NCBI GenBank assembly: GCA_037445635.1
Contig: JBBIKC010000048.1
Span: forward strand, 1-21,758
DNA: 21,758 bases
Origin: JBFMCC01 sp037445635
GTDB lineage: Bacteria; Chloroflexota; Anaerolineae; Anaerolineales; Villigracilaceae
Direction: 5' to 3'
The translations under genes were made by a program, and so were the position numbers. The notes under the pieces are model-generated. The model worked only from the letters and a program-made list of their open reading frames with translations. It had not been told where the DNA came from and searched no databases. Positions 1 through 6,314 of this stretch are shown here, piece after piece (position 1 is the stretch's first letter; each line of letters begins with the position of its first letter).

Positions 1-107
1 CCCTATCCGAGTGGGAACGTCAGGGAATAGTGAAGGCAGGTCGCGAGCGGGTCGTGATCCGAGACCTGCACGGGCTAATGGAGTTGGCCGAGGGAAAAGG
101 GCAATGA
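1..107 (+). CDS. C-terminal end of a Crp/Fnr-family transcriptional regulator (5' truncated by window edge)
   Basis: Reading from base 3 gives 34 codons before the TGA at 105-107. The peptide contains LSEWERQGIVKAGRERVVI and then RDLHGLMELAEGKGQ. This matches the end of the Crp/Fnr winged helix-turn-helix: the end of the recognition helix region, an 'EG-I/L' turn, a short beta wing with R-x-VVI, and a final helix of the form D-x-x-x-L-x-x-L-A-E. Regulators of this family (FNR, DNR, NnrR, HcpR) commonly sit beside denitrification genes and sense oxygen or NO. The effector domain is outside the window, so the signal cannot be told. The next gene on the same strand is a nitrite reductase, and a palindromic operator candidate lies between them. 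Too short for certainty, but the pattern is specific. Confidence 0.72.
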   Translation, partial: LSEWERQGIVKAGRERVVIRDLHGLMELAEGKGQ

Positions 108-133
108 ACCCGGTAGAGGGGCGAAGTTTTAAG

Positions 134-159
134 CACGCGGTCATCCGCGTGTTTTTTTT
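134..159 (+). terminator. Rho-independent terminator after the Crp/Fnr-family gene
   Basis: A perfect 7-bp stem, CACGCGG/CCGCGTG, with a TCAT loop is followed directly by a run of eight T. It lies 26 bases after the regulator stop codon and should separate its transcript from nirS. Confidence 0.93.
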
Positions 160-182
160 ATTTGCTCCAGCGCAAAGAAAAA

Positions 183-197
183 CTCCACAATTTGGAG
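183..197. promoter_or_regulatory. Dyad CTCCA-N5-TGGAG upstream of nirS
   Basis: A perfect 5-bp inverted repeat spaced by 5 bases and centred at 190. A weak -10-like TAATTT lies at 220-225, implying a start of transcription near 232. The dyad would then be centred close to -42, the usual place for a class II activator. This is inference; the arms do not match the FNR consensus TTGAT-N4-ATCAA, and a 5-bp arm can arise by chance. Confidence 0.35.
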
Positions 198-202
198 TAC
201 CT

Positions 203-222
203 TTAGTGATATATCGCACTAA
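203..222. promoter_or_regulatory. Crp/Fnr-like operator candidate TTAGTG-N8-CACTAA
   Basis: A perfect 6-bp inverted repeat centred at 212.5, also readable as AGTGA-N6-GCACT. It resembles the TGTGA-N6-TCACA layout of Crp-type sites more than the N4 spacing of FNR. It sits 24 bases before the nirS start codon and downstream of the gene for a Crp/Fnr-family regulator, which is a plausible ligand. Its position is too close to the start codon for class II activation, so it may be a repressor site or work by another geometry. Confidence 0.5.
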
Positions 223-233
223 TTTTGCCGACC

Positions 234-239
234 AAGGAG
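234..239 (+). promoter_or_regulatory. Shine-Dalgarno AAGGAG deciding the nirS start
   Basis: AAGGAG lies 6 bases before the ATG at 246. The in-frame TTG at 225 lies upstream of this site and has none of its own, so 246 is chosen. The lipoprotein signal peptide also begins naturally there. Confidence 0.85.
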
Positions 240-245
240 AACGCA

Positions 246-2642
246 ATGAAATCACCCATCCAGATTCTTATCACGAGCCTGCTTATCGTCGTGTTTATAA
301 GCAGTTGCGGCGGGCAAACGCCTGCCAAAGAAGGCGGCTACGTCCTGACCACCGGCCTGCAAGACGGCAAGCTGGTCTTCATCGGCGTCGGCGGCGACAT
401 CGAGGGGGTTGTGAATCCCTCCCTGAAAGCCGAACCGGGTGAAAAAATTACTCTCACCCTCATAAATGGTGAAGGTGCCGAACACGACATTTTCTTCCCC
501 GACTTTGACGTTAAGACCAGCCGCGTCAGCGGGCAGGGAAACAGCGTGTCTGTGACATTCACCGCCCCCGAAAAGAGCGGCAGTTACGTTTACATGGACA
601 CCGTCCCCGGCCACGCGGACGCGGGGATGAAGGGCTACCTTCTCGTGGGTGACGCGGAAACGCCCGAGGCGGAGTCCCCCTCTGTCGTCGCCGCGGCAGC
701 CGAAGGGTCCGGGAGCGAAGCGATTTTGGCTGCGTTCCAGAAAGGCGGATGCAGCGCCTGTCACGTCATCCCGGGCATTCCCAATGCCGCGGGCACGATC
801 GGCCCGGATCTCACGGAAATCGCAACGACAGCCGCCGAACAGGTGCAAAGTAGTGAATACAGCGGTGCGGCACAGTCTGCGGACGAATACATCCGCGAGA
901 GTATCGTTGACCCCAACATCTTCGTCGCGCCAACCTGCCCCAGCGGACCCTGCCCGCCCGGGCTGATGCCGTCCACATTGAAGGACACCCTGAGCGAGAG
1001 CGAACTGACCGCCATCGTGGACTATCTGAGCGGCCTGCCCGAATCGGCCGCGCGACTGGCCGAGGGAGAGACGGCGGACACCGCGGCCCTCGGCGCCGCG
1101 CCCGAACTGACCGAGGAGGAATTCGCCTGGGCCAAGCAGACCTTCTTCGAGCGCTGCGCGGGCTGTCATGGCACGCTGCGCAAAGGCGCCACCGGCCCGG
1201 CGCTGACCCCGGACGTCACCCTGCCCAAAGGTACGCTGGCACTCGCCTCGATCATCTTCAACGGCACGCCGCGCGGCATGCCGGACTGGGGCAAGCAGGG
1301 CTTCATGACGGAAGAGCAGACCGACATCATGGCGCGCTTCCTGCAAAACGAACCGCCCGCGCCGCCCGAAATGTCGCTGGAACAAATGCAGGCCTCATGG
1401 AAGTTGATCGTCCCGCCGGACCAGCGCCCGACTTCGCCGCAGACGACGCGCGACTGGGAAAACTATTTCGTCGTCACCCTGCGCGACGCCGGCCAGGTGG
1501 CAATCATTGACGGCGACACCTACGAAATCGTCGCCAAAGTGGACACAGGCTACGCGGTGCACATCACCCGCATGTCCGCGACGGGGCGCTACGCCTACGT
1601 CATCGGCCGCGACGGTAAACTGGCGCTGGTTGACCTGTGGATGGAAGTCCCCGAAAAAGTTGCCGAAGCCCAGTTGTGCTACGATGCGCGCTCGGTGGAG
1701 GTCAGCAAATACGAAGGCGCCGAGGGCGACTTCACGGACAAATACGCCATCGTCGGTTGTTACTGGCCGCCCCACTTCGTCATCCTCGACGGTCAGACGC
1801 TCGAACCGTTCAAGGTGGTCAGCACGCGCAGTTACACCTACGACACCGGAGAATTTCACGCCGAACCGCGCGTGGCCTCCATCGTCGCCTCGCACTTCAA
1901 GCCCGAATGGATCGTCAACGTCAAAGAGACCGGCCAGGTCTGGCTGGTGAACTACGCCGACCCGCGCAACCCGACCATCACCATGATCGAGGCCGAACGC
2001 TTCCTGCACGACGGCGGCTGGGACTCCACCAAACGCTACTTCCTCGTGGCCGCCAACCAATCCAACAAGATCGCGGTCATTGATGCGCTCGAAGGCGACC
2101 TGGAAGCCCTGGTCGATTCCCCCGCCGTGCCGCATCCCGGCCGCGGCGCCAACTGGATCGATCCCGAATACGGACCCGTGTGGAGCACGCCCCACTTGGG
2201 CGAGGCGGCCATGCTCTCCATCGGCACCGACCCAGAGGGGCATCCCGGCGTCGCCTGGACCCCCGTGCGCATCACGCCCCTGCCCGGCTCCGGCAGCCTG
2301 TTCATCAAGACCCATCCAAAGAGCAAATGGATCTGGGTGGACTTCGTTCTGAACTCCGACCCGGCCCTCTCGCGCACCATCTGTGTGATTGCAAAATCTG
2401 ATCCAACCAAAACCTACAAGTGCTGGGAGATCGGCGACTATGGCCGCGCCGTCCACATGGAATACAACAAGGACGGCACGGAGGTCTGGATCAGCCTGTG
2501 GGGCGCGGCCGACGTTCCCGGACAGACCGGTGAGATCGTGATCTATAACGACGAGACCCTCGAAGAGATCACCCGCATCAAGGACCTGATCACGCCCACC
2601 GGCAAGTTCAACGTATACAACACCGTGAACGACATCTACTAA
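246..2642 (+). CDS. nirS: Cytochrome cd1 nitrite reductase (NO-forming) fused to N-terminal cupredoxin-like and extra cytochrome c domains; lipoprotein
   Basis: Reduces nitrite to nitric oxide in respiratory denitrification. The protein has 798 residues against about 560-600 for usual NirS. Order: lipoprotein signal with FISSC (C21); cupredoxin-like domain, about 30-135; cytochrome c domain with C169-S-A-C-H173, candidate ligand M241 and an extra pair C231/C236; second cytochrome c domain with C304-A-G-C-H308 and M345 (His-Met spacing of 37, as in Pseudomonas NirS); d1 propeller, about 400-798. In the propeller, AVHITRMSATGRY carries the d1-heme ligand H439, and H550 (ASH) and H588 (FLHDGGWD) match the two catalytic histidines, so activity is expected. 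In the cupredoxin fold H80, H123 and M128 are present, but the copper Cys is Asp (D118). The signal implies anchoring on the outer face of the membrane. No d1-heme synthesis genes lie nearby. Function is secure from the d1 motifs; the roles of the two added domains (electron entry or docking) are inference. Confidence 0.93.
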   Translation: MKSPIQILITSLLIVVFISSCGGQTPAKEGGYVLTTGLQDGKLVFIGVGGDIEGVVNPSLKAEPGEKITLTLINGEGAEHDIFFPDFDVKTSRVSGQGNSVSVTFTAPEKSGSYVYMDTVPGHADAGMKGYLLVGDAETPEAESPSVVAAAAEGSGSEAILAAFQKGGCSACHVIPGIPNAAGTIGPDLTEIATTAAEQVQSSEYSGAAQSADEYIRESIVDPNIFVAPTCPSGPCPPGLMPSTLKDTLSESELTAIVDYLSGLPESAARLAEGETADTAALGAAPELTEEEFAWAKQTFFERCAGCHGTLRKGATGPALTPDVTLPKGTLALASIIFNGTPRGMPDWGKQGFMTEEQTDIMARFLQNEPPAPPEMSLEQMQASWKLIVPPDQRPTSPQTTRDWENYFVVTLRDAGQVAIIDGDTYEIVAKVDTGYAVHITRMSATGRYAYVIGRDGKLALVDLWMEVPEKVAEAQLCYDARSVEVSKYEGAEGDFTDKYAIVGCYWPPHFVILDGQTLEPFKVVSTRSYTYDTGEFHAEPRVASIVASHFKPEWIVNVKETGQVWLVNYADPRNPTITMIEAERFLHDGGWDSTKRYFLVAANQSNKIAVIDALEGDLEALVDSPAVPHPGRGANWIDPEYGPVWSTPHLGEAAMLSIGTDPEGHPGVAWTPVRITPLPGSGSLFIKTHPKSKWIWVDFVLNSDPALSRTICVIAKSDPTKTYKCWEIGDYGRAVHMEYNKDGTEVWISLWGAADVPGQTGEIVIYNDETLEEITRIKDLITPTGKFNVYNTVNDIY

Positions 2643-2664
2643 ACCCACGGGATTCCGACGACAG

Positions 2665-2697
2665 GCCCCGCCCTTCACGGACGGGGCTTTTGCTTTT
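2665..2697 (+). terminator. Rho-independent terminator after nirS
   Basis: GCCCCG (2665-2670) pairs with CGGGGC (2682-2687). One mismatch follows, then CC/GG closing a short loop. The tract TTTTGCTTTT comes next, interrupted by GC. It begins 22 bases after the nirS stop and implies a monocistronic nirS transcript. Confidence 0.85.
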
Positions 2698-2701
2698 CCG
2701 G

Positions 2702-2707
2702 TATAAT
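2702..2707 (+). promoter_or_regulatory. Perfect -10 box TATAAT, probable leaderless promoter
   Basis: TATAAT ends 6 bases before the ATG at 2714, so transcription would start at or within a base of that ATG. No Shine-Dalgarno sequence lies between. No convincing -35 hexamer stands 17 bases upstream, where the sequence is terminator stem. The layout fits a leaderless mRNA. Confidence 0.6.
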
Positions 2708-2713
2708 CTCCGC

Positions 2714-3340
2714 ATGAAATCCCCCTCGCTTCTTTTCTGGACCTTCAGCCTGATTCTGCTTTCGAGCGCGGCCTGCGGCCCCAAGCCCGATCCCGACGCT
2801 GCGGTCCGGCAGGCCGTCGCCGCGACTGTGGCCGCCATCCCCGCCGCGACCCCCTATCCCACCTTCACTCCCTACCCCGCGCCGACGCGCATTGACCCAG
2901 GCGGCTTGTTCTGCGAATATAGTTTTTGCATCGGGCATCCGCCTGAAATTGCTTTTTACGATGTCTCCGCAGTTCAGACCGGCCAATTGAAGCCCAGCAC
3001 ATACAACGATGGAATTCTGGCGGCATACAGCGCGAATCTATTCATCCAGGTCCTCTGGCAGCACGCCCCCGGCGCGGCCGACCCTCAATTCCTGATTGAC
3101 CTGATCCTCGAGGACGGACTGGATACGCGCGGCGAAAAACTGGACATTCAATTGATACGCGACATGAATGTTCTCTACAGCCCCATCACTTCGACGGCTT
3201 CTCCCTTGCTCCCGTCCGGAGGCGTGGCGGGCTGGGTCTGCGGCGACCGCGTCTTCGCATGGAAAGCCTACACCCCCGACGAAACGACCGCGCAGGCCAT
3301 GTTCTCCAATGCCATTAATCGCTTCACTTGTTCGAGTTAG
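2714..3340 (+). CDS. Lipoprotein of unknown function with TPYP-rich linker
   Basis: 208 residues. The first 21 are a lipoprotein signal ending in the lipobox SAAC (C21), so the mature protein should be tethered to the outer face of the membrane. A charged and Ala-rich stretch (about 22-44) leads to a Pro/Thr/Tyr linker (TPYPTFTPYPAPT, about 46-58). A compact domain then starts with GLFCEYSFCIGHP (C67 and C72) and ends with two more cysteines in GWVCGD and RFTCSS, so disulfides are possible. Linkers of this kind are common in secreted Chloroflexota proteins, from general knowledge. I recognise no catalytic motif and assign no function. ATG 2714 is chosen because it follows the TATAAT at initiation distance and starts the signal peptide. 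The nirS terminator lies just upstream, so it is probably expressed separately. Confidence 0.8.
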   Translation: MKSPSLLFWTFSLILLSSAACGPKPDPDAAVRQAVAATVAAIPAATPYPTFTPYPAPTRIDPGGLFCEYSFCIGHPPEIAFYDVSAVQTGQLKPSTYNDGILAAYSANLFIQVLWQHAPGAADPQFLIDLILEDGLDTRGEKLDIQLIRDMNVLYSPITSTASPLLPSGGVAGWVCGDRVFAWKAYTPDETTAQAMFSNAINRFTCSS

Positions 3341-3345
3341 GGCCG

Positions 3346-3383
3346 AAATAAAAACGGGATGATGAATGCAATCGCCATCCCGT
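3346..3383 (-). terminator. Rho-independent terminator for mazG
   Basis: On the minus strand an 8-bp stem, ACGGGATG/CATCCCGT, runs directly into TTTTTATTT. It lies about 100 bases after the mazG stop and 13 bases from the convergent lipoprotein stop. The T tract is on the minus-strand side only, so it mainly serves mazG. The bases between it and mazG (3384-3481) show no supported gene. Confidence 0.85.
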
Positions 3384-3481
3384 CGACCGGAAACCGAACC
3401 TACTTCCCAATCGAGCCATCCGGCAGAATTGCGCCTTTGATGGAGTAGGCTTGATCCAAGGGAACATAACTTGAGTGCAGT

Positions 3482-4573
3482 CTATTTATCTGTTCTCTTC
3501 GCCGCCTGCCACAGGGACTCCATTTCATCCAGAGAAAGTTCGCTCAAGTTACGTCCCTGTTTTCTCGCGCCTTGTTCGATATAGGCAAAGCGCCGTTTGA
3601 AACGCGCGTTCGTCTCGCGCAAGACCGATTCGGCGTCCACTTTCTTCCAACGCGCCAGGTTGACCAGGGCAAACAGCAAGTCTCCAATCTCTGCCGCCAG
3701 TTCCTTCTCACTATTCGCGCGTTTGACTTCCTCGACCTCTTCCGCTATTTTCGCCAGCACGCCCTCGATCTCCGGCCAGTCGAACCCGACGCGGGCGGCG
3801 CGATCCTGATATTCCTGCGCCTGGCTGAGGGCCGGCAGGACCAGAGGTACGCCATCCAGCAATCCCTTTTCTTCCTTCTTCTCCCTCCTTTCTTTTTCCT
3901 TCAACTTCTCCCAGTTGGCCAATACCCCATCCACACCGTCCACTTCGAGATCGCCGAATACGTGCGGATGCCGGCGGACAATTTTGGCGTAAATTCCATG
4001 AATCACATCATTGATATTGAATTGACCCTCCTCTCGCGCGATCTGCGCCTGTAAGACAATCTGCAAAAGCAGGTCTCCGAATTCTTCGCGCATAGACGCA
4101 AAATCTCCCGAGTCGATGGCGGAGATGGCCTCATAGGCTTCCTCGAGCAAATGCTTGCGCAACGACTCGTGGGTCTGCTCGCGGTCCCAGGGACAGCCGT
4201 CCGGCGCGCGCAGGTGAGCCACGATTTCCGCAAAGGATTCGAATGCGGTTCCCTCGCTCAAGGCGGGGATGTAAAGGCAGGTCGAAGGTTGAAAGTCGAA
4301 AGTCGAAGGTTGAAGCGCGTCGAGGCTTTCAACTTTCAATCTGTGCCCCTCAACCAGACTCACTTCATGCCCCCGCGGATATACGGTCAACAACACCTCA
4401 CGGACCTGCGCGGCCAGTTCGGGCGAATCCACGCCGGTCAGCAGCGCCGGCACATCGGGCGGATAGGGCGGCACGTGCGCGAGCTGAAGAGTCCGCGCCT
4501 CGAGCAGAATCAGGCGCGGGGGCGGTTCGAGGCGCAATGCGGAAAATGCCTGGGCGGCGAGTGAAAAGTCCAT
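3482..4573 (-). CDS. mazG: Nucleoside triphosphate pyrophosphohydrolase MazG with remnant N-terminal domain
   Basis: Hydrolyses (d)NTPs to NMP and pyrophosphate, a nucleotide-sanitation role in the cytosol. There are 363 residues. Two MazG domains are visible. The first has CPWDREQTHESLRKHLLEEAYE (about 127-148; E144, E145, E148) and EEFGD (E163, E164, D167). The second has AEEVEEVK (E278-E282) and EIGDLLFALVN (E295, D298). About 110 residues precede them, including YPPDVPALLTGVDS and LLTVYPRGHEVSLVEG. These look like the tail of the tetrapyrrole-methylase-like domain found in YabN-type MazG, and the front of that domain is absent. ATG 4573 has GGAG 9 bases upstream; the upstream in-frame ATG at 4618 would add 15 residues inside a palindrome. 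It is the last gene of the minus-strand series, after rpsI, and a repeat tract interrupts residues about 78-99. Confidence 0.9.
   Translation of the reverse strand: MDFSLAAQAFSALRLEPPPRLILLEARTLQLAHVPPYPPDVPALLTGVDSPELAAQVREVLLTVYPRGHEVSLVEGHRLKVESLDALQPSTFDFQPSTCLYIPALSEGTAFESFAEIVAHLRAPDGCPWDREQTHESLRKHLLEEAYEAISAIDSGDFASMREEFGDLLLQIVLQAQIAREEGQFNINDVIHGIYAKIVRRHPHVFGDLEVDGVDGVLANWEKLKEKERREKKEEKGLLDGVPLVLPALSQAQEYQDRAARVGFDWPEIEGVLAKIAEEVEEVKRANSEKELAAEIGDLLFALVNLARWKKVDAESVLRETNARFKRRFAYIEQGARKQGRNLSELSLDEMESLWQAAKRTDK
4281..4340. repeat. Short GTTGAAAGTCGAA-type repeat tract inside mazG
   Basis: GTCGAAGGTTGAA occurs at 4281-4293 and again at 4302-4314, joined by AAGTCGAAA-type units. 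An inverted copy, GCTTTCAACTTTCAAT, follows at about 4325-4340. In the mazG frame it encodes the low-complexity linker with QPSTFDFQPST. The sequence style differs from the flanking GC-rich codons. Confidence 0.75.
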
Positions 4574-4593
4574 GAAAATCTCCGTTAAATGCA

Positions 4594-4629
4594 AGACGTA
4601 ATGCGAAACCAGCGTCACGCATTACGTCT
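4594..4629. repeat. 12-bp perfect inverted repeat between rpsI and mazG
   Basis: AGACGTAATGCG (4594-4605) and CGCATTACGTCT (4618-4629) are exact inverted copies around a 12-base loop. It lies in the 87-base spacer after rpsI and before the mazG ribosome-binding site. No T tract follows on either strand, so it is not a standard intrinsic terminator. It may be a REP-like element, an RNA-stabilising stem or an operator. Confidence 0.85.
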
Positions 4630-4660
4630 ACATTCTAACGTGGAATTCGAAACGTCGAAC

Positions 4661-5056
4661 TTAACGTTTGGTGTAGGTCGGGGCTTTGCGGGCGCGCTTG
4701 AGGCCGGGCTTCTTGCGCTCCTTGATGCGCGCGTCGCGCGTCAGGAGACCCGCTTTGCGCATGGCCGCGTTCCAGTCGGCGTTCATCTTGACCAGGGCGC
4801 GTGCCAGACCGAGACGTACCGCCTCGGTCTGGCCGCTCACGCCGCCGCCGTTGACGGTCACCGTAATATCGTAGGTTTTGCTGTCCTGACCGACTACGGC
4901 CAGCGGCGCAAGGACGCTTGCCAGATCGCCGAGGCGCGAAAAATAAGCCGCCGCCTCTTTCTGGTTGACGACGAACTTACCGCTGCCGTTCATGAGACGG
5001 ACGCGGGCGGTGCTTTCCTTGCGGCGGCCAACGCCCTCGAAATATTGAACAGACAT
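4661..5056 (-). CDS. rpsI: 30S ribosomal protein S9
   Basis: 131 residues, the usual size. It starts MSVQYFEGVGRRKESTARVRL, the family signature of a short strand followed by the GRRK-x-S/T-x-ARV motif. It ends in the basic tail KKPGLKRARKAPTYTKR, whose last Lys-Arg contacts P-site tRNA in the small subunit (family knowledge). It follows rplM by 16 bases, the invariant L13-S9 pair, and an AGGA-type site precedes its ATG. It is the last ribosomal gene of the series. Confidence 0.98.
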   Translation of the reverse strand: MSVQYFEGVGRRKESTARVRLMNGSGKFVVNQKEAAAYFSRLGDLASVLAPLAVVGQDSKTYDITVTVNGGGVSGQTEAVRLGLARALVKMNADWNAAMRKAGLLTRDARIKERKKPGLKRARKAPTYTKR

Positions 5057-5072
5057 GATTCCTCGTTCCTTT

Positions 5073-5513
5073 CTACTTCAGAGGCTGGGGATTCTGCATG
5101 GTGTGCGGATGTTCGGCCTCGGCGTAAATCTTCAGCCGCTTCAGGATCGAACGGCCGCGGCGGTTGTGCGGCAACATGCCCCACACCGCGGCGCGAATGA
5201 CGCGGTCGGGGCGGGACTTCAACTGGTCGCGCAGTGAGATGGATTTCAAACCGCCGGGATAACCGGAGTGGCGGTAATACGTCTTGGTCGTCAGGCGGCT
5301 GGCGGTCTTCGTGCCGGTCACGGTCACCTTGCCGGCATTCACCACCACCACGTAATCGCCCATCTCCACACCCGGCGTGAAGGTCGGCTTGTGCTTGCCA
5401 AGCAGGACACGCGCAATGGCCGTGGCCATGCGGCCCAGATTCTGCCCGCTGGCATCCACTACGAACCACTTGCGTTCGATCTCGTCCGCTTTGGGATAAT
5501 AAGTTTTGAACAT
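5073..5513 (-). CDS. rplM: 50S ribosomal protein L13
   Basis: 146 residues, typical length. The N-terminus MFKTYYPKADEIERKWFVVDA leads to GQNLGRMATAIARVLLGKHKPTF, and the middle has GDYVVVVNA, KTYYRHSGYPGGLK and the late motif VWGMLPHNRRGR, all diagnostic. It is an early-assembly protein binding 23S rRNA. GGAG lies 5 bases before the ATG. It is placed 23 bases after truA and 16 before rpsI. Confidence 0.98.
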   Translation of the reverse strand: MFKTYYPKADEIERKWFVVDASGQNLGRMATAIARVLLGKHKPTFTPGVEMGDYVVVVNAGKVTVTGTKTASRLTTKTYYRHSGYPGGLKSISLRDQLKSRPDRVIRAAVWGMLPHNRRGRSILKRLKIYAEAEHPHTMQNPQPLK

Positions 5514-5536
5514 CGTCTCTCCACTTACAGCAAAAT

Positions 5537-6286
5537 TTACTTTGTATTTCGATCCTTGTATGACACTTCGACCAGCGTCAACCCATGGGCGGGAGCAAGC
5601 CCTGCCATCAGGTTGGAGGGTTTCTCCAACGCATCAGCGATGGACTGGACGGACAACCGTCCCTGCGCCGCGGCTACCTGGACGAAAACCAGTCTCCGCG
5701 CCATGCGATACAGGAACGCATCCGCCCGGACATCGAACTGCCACTCATCCCCAAGCCGATTCCACGCCGAGAGCGTCACCGTGCGAACCGTGCCTCCCTT
5801 TGCGCTGGTTGGCGAACCAAAGGCCGCGAAATCGTGCCGCCCGAGAAACAATGGGGCTGTCGCGTACAAGACGGCCTCGTCGAATTCAGGCCACACCCGC
5901 CAGGCGAAGCGCTCGCGATTGGGATCGCGAACCGGGTCGCAGAACAGGCGGTAGCGATAGCGCCGCGCGGTCGCGTCGAAGCGGGGATGAAACGAGGGGG
6001 ACGTTTCGCGGGCCGCGCGCACGGCCATATCGGCCGGCAGACCGGCATTCAGGGCGGCGAGCAGCTCGCCGGGACCGTGAGCCCACTCGAAGTCGAAAGC
6101 CGCGACCTGTCCGCTGGCATGGACACCGCTGTCGGTGCGCCCGGCCATCAGGACGGATCGTCCTGCCCAGCCGAGAGCGCGCAGGGCTTTTTCCAACTCT
6201 GCCTGCACCGTCCGGTCTTTGGCCTGACGCTGGCTGCCGAGGAAGCCGGTGCCGTCGTAGGCAAGAATCAACTGGTAACGTGCCAT
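5537..6286 (-). CDS. truA: tRNA pseudouridine(38-40) synthase TruA
   Basis: Isomerises uridines 38-40 of the tRNA anticodon arm. 249 residues, normal for the family. The start MARYQLILAYDGTGFLGSQRQ is the usual first strand of TruA. The catalytic aspartate is D52 in AGRTDSGVHASGQVAAF. Downstream are FHPRFDATARRYRYRL and the late FLYRMARRLV motif. The ribosome-binding site is weak (GGAAG about 10 bases upstream), so translation may partly depend on coupling within the rplQ-truA-rplM-rpsI series. The linked position after rplQ is common in Gram-positive-type genomes. Confidence 0.96.
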   Translation of the reverse strand: MARYQLILAYDGTGFLGSQRQAKDRTVQAELEKALRALGWAGRSVLMAGRTDSGVHASGQVAAFDFEWAHGPGELLAALNAGLPADMAVRAARETSPSFHPRFDATARRYRYRLFCDPVRDPNRERFAWRVWPEFDEAVLYATAPLFLGRHDFAAFGSPTSAKGGTVRTVTLSAWNRLGDEWQFDVRADAFLYRMARRLVFVQVAAAQGRLSVQSIADALEKPSNLMAGLAPAHGLTLVEVSYKDRNTK

Positions 6287-6314
6287 GTTAAGCGACTTCC
6301 GTCGCCGCGTACGC

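Noticed and set aside
183..222. FNR/DNR consensus box TTGAT-N4-ATCAA upstream of nirS
   Set aside because: Looked for because of the denitrification context; neither dyad matches it in arm sequence or spacing.
11..442. 143-codon plus-strand frame crossing the Crp/Fnr gene end, the terminator and the nirS start
   Set aside because: It runs through a strong terminator and overlaps the nirS signal peptide in another frame; composition is low-complexity Arg.
252..2678. Long minus-strand open frames (377 and 427 codons) opposite nirS
   Set aside because: They are antisense to a gene with clear heme and d1 motifs; the translations are Gly/Arg/Val-rich without domains, as expected from a GC-rich gene read backwards.
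3400..3480. Minus-strand coding-like tail (SSYVPLDQAYSIKG, AILPDGSIGK, stop) just after mazG
   Set aside because: It reads smoothly, but no start codon or ribosome-binding site precedes it and the frame runs back into mazG out of frame; too short to call a pseudogene.
4594..4629. Palindrome after rpsI as a rho-independent terminator
   Set aside because: Perfect stem, but no T run follows on either strand; kept as a repeat instead.
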